A stretch of 9,022 bases of DNA, from positions 1 to 9,022 of the forward strand of contig CALMIW010000027.1 in the NCBI GenBank assembly GCA_937864275.1, written 5' to 3'. Made by a program: the position numbers and the translations under genes. Each line of letters begins with the position of its first letter. Within the stretch, counting starts at the first letter, position 1. Source of the DNA: an uncultured Dehalococcoidia bacterium. GTDB taxonomy: Bacteria > Chloroflexota > Dehalococcoidia > Tepidiformales > Tepidiformaceae. A model generated the notes under the pieces. It did not search any database and was not told the DNA's origin. It was given only the letters and a program-made list of their open reading frames with translations. Positions 5,906 to 9,022 of this stretch are shown here, in pieces.

Positions 5906-7006
5906 GTGGACCGCCGGAGGTGTCGTATAGGCGCAAGACTGGCAGCAGTACTCACCCTTGGCCTTTCTCTGGTGTTCGTCGCCGGCTGCGGCTCGGACGG
6001 GGCTTCGCTCCTGCCCGACCAGCCTCTTGGCGAATCCGTCACCGACGTCGTCGAGCGTGGCAACCCCATGCGCGATCCCTTCGTGGGGTCCGCGGAGTTG
6101 TTGGGCTTCGAGGTGGATCTGGCCCGCCGTCCGATGGCGGATCTCCAGCGCCTGCGAAAGACCGCCGGGAAGAGCGGTTGCAATGCGGCCTTGCCGGCGG
6201 GCTTCAGCCCGGGCAAGACGGCGCTGCAGACGATCGTGTCCGGCGGAATGAAACGCACGTACCGCGTCCATGTGCCTGCGAACGTCTCGACCACGCAGCC
6301 GATGGCGCTTGTCCTGAATTTCCACGGCCGGTCCGGCACCGGGATCGACCAGGAGATCACTTCCGGCCTCGTGCCCATCTCCGACCGAGAAGGGTTCGTC
6401 CTCGTCTCTCCCGACGGCACCGGCACGCCGATGGGCTGGTCTGCCGGGGCGACGGAGCCCAACGCCATCGATGACGTTCGCTTTACGGAGGACATCCTGA
6501 ATGCCGTGATGAGCCAGCTCTGCGTCGATGCCGCCCGCGTGTACGCGACCGGCTTCTCCAACGGGGCGTTCATGGCATCGCGGCTCGCCTGTCAGATCCC
6601 GGACCGGATTGCTGCCGTCGCCGCCGTCGGTGGCGTCGATTTCCCCGGGGAGCGCTGCGAATCCACCGTGCCCTTGCTCGCGGTCCACGGGACCGCGGAC
6701 AGCATCGTGCCTATCGAAGGCGGCATCGTCCGCCAGTGGCGATACGACGGCGCCTACGACGCCATCGACGATTGGGCCGCGAACAACGGCTGCCGTTCGG
6801 CCAGGACCGGGCAGGAGGTCGCCGAAGGCGTCAGCCACGAGGCCTACCTCGACTGCGCCGCCGCAACCGAGTTCGTGACGATCAAGGACTGCGAGCATCT
6901 CTGGCCGGGCTACCCCGGCGTCCAGGCGGACAACCCGGCGGCGCGCCTCTCCGGAGGAGAACTCGTGTGGAGTTTCCTCTCGCAGAAACGCATCGCCAGT
7001 TCCTGA
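5906..7006 (+). CDS. Secreted lipoprotein esterase, PHB-depolymerase/feruloyl-esterase-like
   Basis: This is a surface-anchored alpha/beta-hydrolase of the PHB-depolymerase (LpqC-like) esterase family, predicted to cleave ester bonds outside the membrane; the natural substrate is not evident. Counting from the GTG at 5906 (366 residues), a basic n-region (RRRCRIGAR) and hydrophobic stretch end in the lipobox VAGC with lipidated Cys28. The catalytic domain shows LVLNFHGRSG (135-144), the nucleophile elbow GFSNG with Ser218, Asp265 in HGTADSIVP and His331 in DCEHLWPG, a complete triad. Seven further cysteines (92, 206, 229, 251, 296, 317, 329) suggest disulfides and an exported protein. The start is uncertain: GTG 5906 is only 5 bases after the -10, whereas GGAGGTG (5916-5922) is ideally placed for an in-frame ATA at 5927 that would also leave an intact lipoprotein signal. 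The gene is divergent from the acyltransferase fusion and ends 2 bases from the convergent CoA-transferase gene. Confidence 0.9.
   Translation: MDRRRCRIGARLAAVLTLGLSLVFVAGCGSDGASLLPDQPLGESVTDVVERGNPMRDPFVGSAELLGFEVDLARRPMADLQRLRKTAGKSGCNAALPAGFSPGKTALQTIVSGGMKRTYRVHVPANVSTTQPMALVLNFHGRSGTGIDQEITSGLVPISDREGFVLVSPDGTGTPMGWSAGATEPNAIDDVRFTEDILNAVMSQLCVDAARVYATGFSNGAFMASRLACQIPDRIAAVAAVGGVDFPGERCESTVPLLAVHGTADSIVPIEGGIVRQWRYDGAYDAIDDWAANNGCRSARTGQEVAEGVSHEAYLDCAAATEFVTIKDCEHLWPGYPGVQADNPAARLSGGELVWSFLSQKRIASS
5916..5922 (+). promoter_or_regulatory. Shine-Dalgarno-like GGAGGTG inside or before the esterase start
   Basis: GGAGGTG is a near-perfect Shine-Dalgarno sequence, but the only canonical start nearby in frame (GTG 5906) lies before it. 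The codon at the right distance after it is ATA at 5927 (6 bases after the GGAGG core). The site therefore bears directly on where translation of the lipoprotein begins. Confidence 0.45.
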
Positions 7007-7008
7007 GT

Positions 7009-8337
7009 TCAGACGCCCATCCGGCGCGCCGCGCGGCGAAGTTCCTCGCGGTGGTCCGGATGGGCGACGTTGATCAGTTCGCGCGCCCGCTCGCGGTCGC
7101 TCTTGCCGTAGAGCCGGGCGATCCCGAACTCCGTCACCACGATGTCGACGAACTGCCGCGGGACCGTGATCACGGTGCCCGGCGGGTGCTCGGCCACCAC
7201 CCGCGAAATCGTCCCGGCGCGTGAGCTCGAAGGCAGGCAGGTGATGCTGCGCCCGCCCTTCGAGAGGTTCGCCCCGATCACGTACTCGAGCTGCCCGCCC
7301 GGACCGCTCCACATGTCGGCGCCGATGGATTCGGCCGCTACCTGCCCCGTCAGGTCGATCGAAAGCGCGTTGTTGATCGCCACCATGTTGTCGTGCGCGG
7401 CGACGACGGCGATGTCGTTGGTGTAGTGGACCTCGTAGAGCTCGTAGATGGGGTTCTCGTGGATGAACTCCATCTCCTCCGGCGTGGCGGCGGTCAGCGC
7501 CGTGGCAACGAACCGGCCGGGGTGCAGCGTCTTCCTCGCGCCCGTGATGACGCCGCTGTAGACGAGGTCGTTCAGGCCCGGCGTGGAGACTTCGCTGTGG
7601 ACTCCCAGGTCCACTTTGCCATCGAACGCGCCGTTCACGGCGAGTTGCAGCGTCGTCATCCCGGTCCCGATCTGGAGGGTGTCGCCGTTGTTCACCAGGT
7701 CGTTGATGAAGCCCGCGATCGGCTTCGGGAACGGCTGCAACTCGCGCGCCCCGGCGCGCGGCGGGATGATGTCGCCTCCATCGACGAACGCATCGATTTC
7801 CGACACGTGGATCTGGTTCGTCCCGCCGGTCCGCGGGTATCCGGGGAACACCTCGGCCAGCACCGTCCGCGCGCGGCGGCAGTAGCTCAGCTTGTTCCAC
7901 ATGCTGGTGCCGAAACTGCAGAAACCGAACCGGTCCGGCGGCGACACGGAGACCATCGCGACGTCGATGTCGTACTCACCGCCGCCGCGCTCGTCCTCTC
8001 GCTTGAACCGTCGGCTGAATGGCATCGAGACGAAGTCGGTCCGGCCCGAGAGCACGGACTGGCGACCGACTGCGGTGTTGAACAACTCCACGTGCGTGCG
8101 AAAGGTGGGATGCCCGGGTTCGAACCAGCCGGGGTCCTGGTATGGGGCGCAGGTGAGGATGTCGATTTCGCTCAGCTCATCGCGCCGCTCCCAGACTGCC
8201 TGGGCGAGTGCGGGCGTGATGGCGCCGATCGGGATGACGATGGTGTCGCCGGGCCGGACGAGCTCGGCTGCGCGGGATGGTTCGACGAGTTTGTTGGCGT
8301 AGTCCTCTGGCCAGTCACTGAAACGGCTCTGGTTCAT
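7009..8337 (-). CDS. Acetyl-CoA hydrolase/transferase family protein (CoA-transferase)
   Basis: This 442-residue protein has the full length of the acetyl-CoA hydrolase/4-hydroxybutyrate CoA-transferase family. These cytoplasmic enzymes move CoA between carboxylic acids through a glutamyl-CoA thioester. The expected catalytic glutamate is Glu249 in GVHSE (245-249). Other signatures are LQIGTGMTTLQLAVNGAF (221-238), GPGGQLEYVIGANLSKGGRSI (345-365; most relatives have DF where this has EY) and the C-terminal VTEFGIARLYGKSDRERARELINVAHPDHREEL (401-433). The substrate pair cannot be told from sequence; acetate, succinate, butyrate or 4-hydroxybutyrate users share these motifs. The ATG at 8337 has no Shine-Dalgarno; a TATACT -10 ends 9 bases before it, so the mRNA is probably leaderless or nearly so. 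The 3' end meets the convergent esterase gene with a 2-base gap and carries an 11-bp inverted repeat. Confidence 0.94.
   Translation of the reverse strand: MNQSRFSDWPEDYANKLVEPSRAAELVRPGDTIVIPIGAITPALAQAVWERRDELSEIDILTCAPYQDPGWFEPGHPTFRTHVELFNTAVGRQSVLSGRTDFVSMPFSRRFKREDERGGGEYDIDVAMVSVSPPDRFGFCSFGTSMWNKLSYCRRARTVLAEVFPGYPRTGGTNQIHVSEIDAFVDGGDIIPPRAGARELQPFPKPIAGFINDLVNNGDTLQIGTGMTTLQLAVNGAFDGKVDLGVHSEVSTPGLNDLVYSGVITGARKTLHPGRFVATALTAATPEEMEFIHENPIYELYEVHYTNDIAVVAAHDNMVAINNALSIDLTGQVAAESIGADMWSGPGGQLEYVIGANLSKGGRSITCLPSSSRAGTISRVVAEHPPGTVITVPRQFVDIVVTEFGIARLYGKSDRERARELINVAHPDHREELRRAARRMGV
7014..7066. repeat. 11-bp perfect inverted repeat at the convergent gene ends
   Basis: CGCCCATCCGG (7014-7024) and CCGGATGGGCG (7056-7066) are exact reverse complements separated by 31 bases. 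It lies just after the esterase stop and inside the last codons of the CoA-transferase, where the arms encode the end of RRMGV and the AHPD of NVAHPDH. The RNA of either strand could form an 11-bp stem, a possible bidirectional end-of-transcript structure, though no T-tract follows on either strand. Confidence 0.5.
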
Positions 8338-8346
8338 GTGGGCCGA

Positions 8347-8352
8347 AGTATA
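8347..8352 (-). promoter_or_regulatory. Predicted -10 element of the CoA-transferase gene
   Basis: TATACT on the minus strand, one mismatch from TATAAT, ends 9 bases before the ATG at 8337. The predicted start is 1-3 bases upstream of the ATG. The interval holds no ribosome binding site, so translation is probably leaderless. The -35 region is occupied by a GC hairpin, not TTGACA. Confidence 0.55.
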
Positions 8353-8360
8353 CGGAGCAC

Positions 8361-8378
8361 CGGCCGCTCACGCGGCCG
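8361..8378 (-). terminator. GC-rich hairpin with GTGA loop after the zinc-site gene
   Basis: On the minus strand CGGCCGC and GCGGCCG form a perfect 7-bp stem closed by GTGA, a GNRA-type stable tetraloop. It begins 11 bases after the stop of the 62-residue gene and just before the CoA-transferase -10. There is no U-tract, so it is not a classical intrinsic terminator; it may end or protect the upstream message, or act at the promoter. Confidence 0.4.
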
Positions 8379-8389
8379 CCAGGCCCGGA

Positions 8390-8578
8390 CTACCACCAGC
8401 CGTCTTTGTAGAACCAGCCCTTGAACTCGCGGCCCGCCGGGCCTGCTTCCTTCAGCCGGATGAGGTGCTTCCGGCAGAGCGGGATGGTGATCCGTTCGCG
8501 TTCTTCGCCGCGCCACTTCAGGACGGCGAGGTCCTGGTAGGGCGGCTCCATGCACCAGGTGCAGCGTGGTCTCGGCAT
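8390..8578 (-). CDS. Small protein with predicted CxxC/CxxH zinc site, 62 residues
   Basis: I do not recognise a named family. The 62-residue protein has Cys6-x2-Cys9 (CTWC) and Cys35-x2-His38 (CRKH) separated by 25 residues, the layout of a small zinc ribbon or knuckle. Between them lies a charged strand-like region (LAVLKWRGEERERITIPL, 17-34), and the tail is aromatic (EFKGWFYKDGWW, 51-62). No signal peptide or membrane segment is present, so it is likely cytoplasmic. The ATG at 8578 overlaps the GNAT stop as TAATG, strong evidence for translational coupling and for this start rather than in-frame upstream starts up to 8635, which would overlap the GNAT coding region. A role as a metal-binding partner or nucleic-acid-binding accessory is possible but only inferred. 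Confidence 0.82.
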   Translation of the reverse strand: MPRPRCTWCMEPPYQDLAVLKWRGEERERITIPLCRKHLIRLKEAGPAGREFKGWFYKDGWW

Positions 8579-9022
8579 TACTTCGAACCGTCCTTCTCGA
8601 ACTCCATGATGAAGCCCCATTCGCGGCTCTGCCACGGGTCGGGCGCGTAGCGAAACCGGTTGGCGCGGAAGCCACAGCGTTCGTAGACGCCGTGGGCATG
8701 CGTGAAGTGCACGTCGCTGAACAGCACCAGTCTCCGCGCGCCCCGCTCGCGGGCTGCCTCGATCACCTGGCGGCTGAGGCGTTCCCCAAGGTTATGTCCT
8801 CTCGCTTCTGCAAGCACGTACAGCCGGTGCAGCTCGAACTCGCCGCCGCCTTCGTCCGATAGGCCGACGCAGCCGACTACCCCGCCGTCGGCGTCTTCCA
8901 CGACCGAAAACCAACCAGTCTTCCCGTCATAGTGCTCTTCGGGACGAGCCAGGTCGGCGTCGTAGTCGCTCTCGGCGAACGGGAAGCCGTACTCGTCGAA
9001 GACGGTGGAAACCACCCTCCAC
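8578..9022 (-). CDS. GNAT family N-acetyltransferase, partial at the 5' end
   Basis: This is a GNAT-fold acetyltransferase using acetyl-CoA; the acceptor is unknown. The frame runs off the right edge, and an internal GTG at 9015 lies within what reads as the normal N-terminal helix (VVSTVFDEYGFPF), so the true start is probably outside the window. Numbered from that GTG, ELHRLYVLAEARGHNLGERL (61-80) contains beta4 and the pyrophosphate-binding loop R72-G-H-N-L-G77, and ARRLVLFSDVHFTHAHGVYERCGF (93-116) is the beta5-alpha4 region with the family's closing YERCGF. An aromatic C-terminus (WQSREWGFIMEFE, 128-140) completes the fold. Its TAA stop overlaps the ATG of the downstream 62-residue zinc-site gene by one base. 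Confidence 0.9.
   Translation of the reverse strand, partial: WRVVSTVFDEYGFPFAESDYDADLARPEEHYDGKTGWFSVVEDADGGVVGCVGLSDEGGGEFELHRLYVLAEARGHNLGERLSRQVIEAARERGARRLVLFSDVHFTHAHGVYERCGFRANRFRYAPDPWQSREWGFIMEFEKDGSK

Noticed and set aside
5894..7900. A 668-residue open frame on the minus strand across the esterase and CoA-transferase genes
   Set aside because: It is arginine/glycine/proline-rich noncoding-type translation overlapping two genes with complete family motifs and catalytic residues; long stop-free shadow frames are common in GC-rich DNA.
8579..8635. In-frame upstream start for the zinc-site mini-protein
   Set aside because: It would overlap the GNAT coding end by 19 codons, whereas the ATG at 8578 makes a standard TAATG junction.

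Overview
This is a compact, high-GC bacterial window with nine or ten genes on both strands and no intergenic stretch over about 150 bases. Two luciferase-like (LLM-class) flavin/F420 oxidoreductases, a crotonase-family protein and an acetyl-CoA hydrolase/transferase-family protein lie close together. Some genes have strong Shine-Dalgarno sequences and others appear leaderless. This fits an F420-using organism such as a Dehalococcoidia-like Chloroflexota (Tepidiforma or SAR202 relatives) or an actinomycete. The phylum is inferred from gene content and style; no rRNA or marker gene is present. No tRNA, rRNA, CRISPR array, insertion sequence or phage gene was seen.

Layout, left to right. Bases 1-1121 (minus) hold a two-gene unit: LLM oxidoreductase 1, then a VOC/glyoxalase-fold protein cut by the left edge. 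Bases 1266-1487 (plus) hold a small unrecognised 73-residue gene with an excellent ribosome binding site. Bases 1494-2426 (minus) hold LLM oxidoreductase 2. Bases 2562-3380 (plus) hold a crotonase whose active-site glutamate pattern looks more like an enoyl-CoA isomerase than a hydratase. Bases 3412-5775 (minus) hold a 787-residue fusion of a membrane acyltransferase-3 domain to an extracytoplasmic serine hydrolase of the beta-lactamase/penicillin-binding fold. Divergent from it, 5906-7006 (plus) encodes a secreted lipoprotein esterase of the PHB-depolymerase/feruloyl-esterase type. Bases 7009-8337 (minus) hold the CoA-transferase. Bases 8390-9022 (minus) hold a GNAT acetyltransferase cut by the right edge, coupled by a TAATG overlap to a 62-residue protein with a likely zinc site.

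The cytoplasmic enzymes (two LLM oxidoreductases, crotonase, CoA-transferase) suggest acyl-CoA or small-organic-acid catabolism, but each is its own transcription unit and no single pathway can be claimed. The acyltransferase-hydrolase fusion and the secreted esterase form a second theme, acyl/ester chemistry at the cell surface. They share a 130-base divergent control region with two near-identical 14-base direct repeats placed almost symmetrically between the two predicted promoters. That region and the fusion protein are the parts most worth following up.
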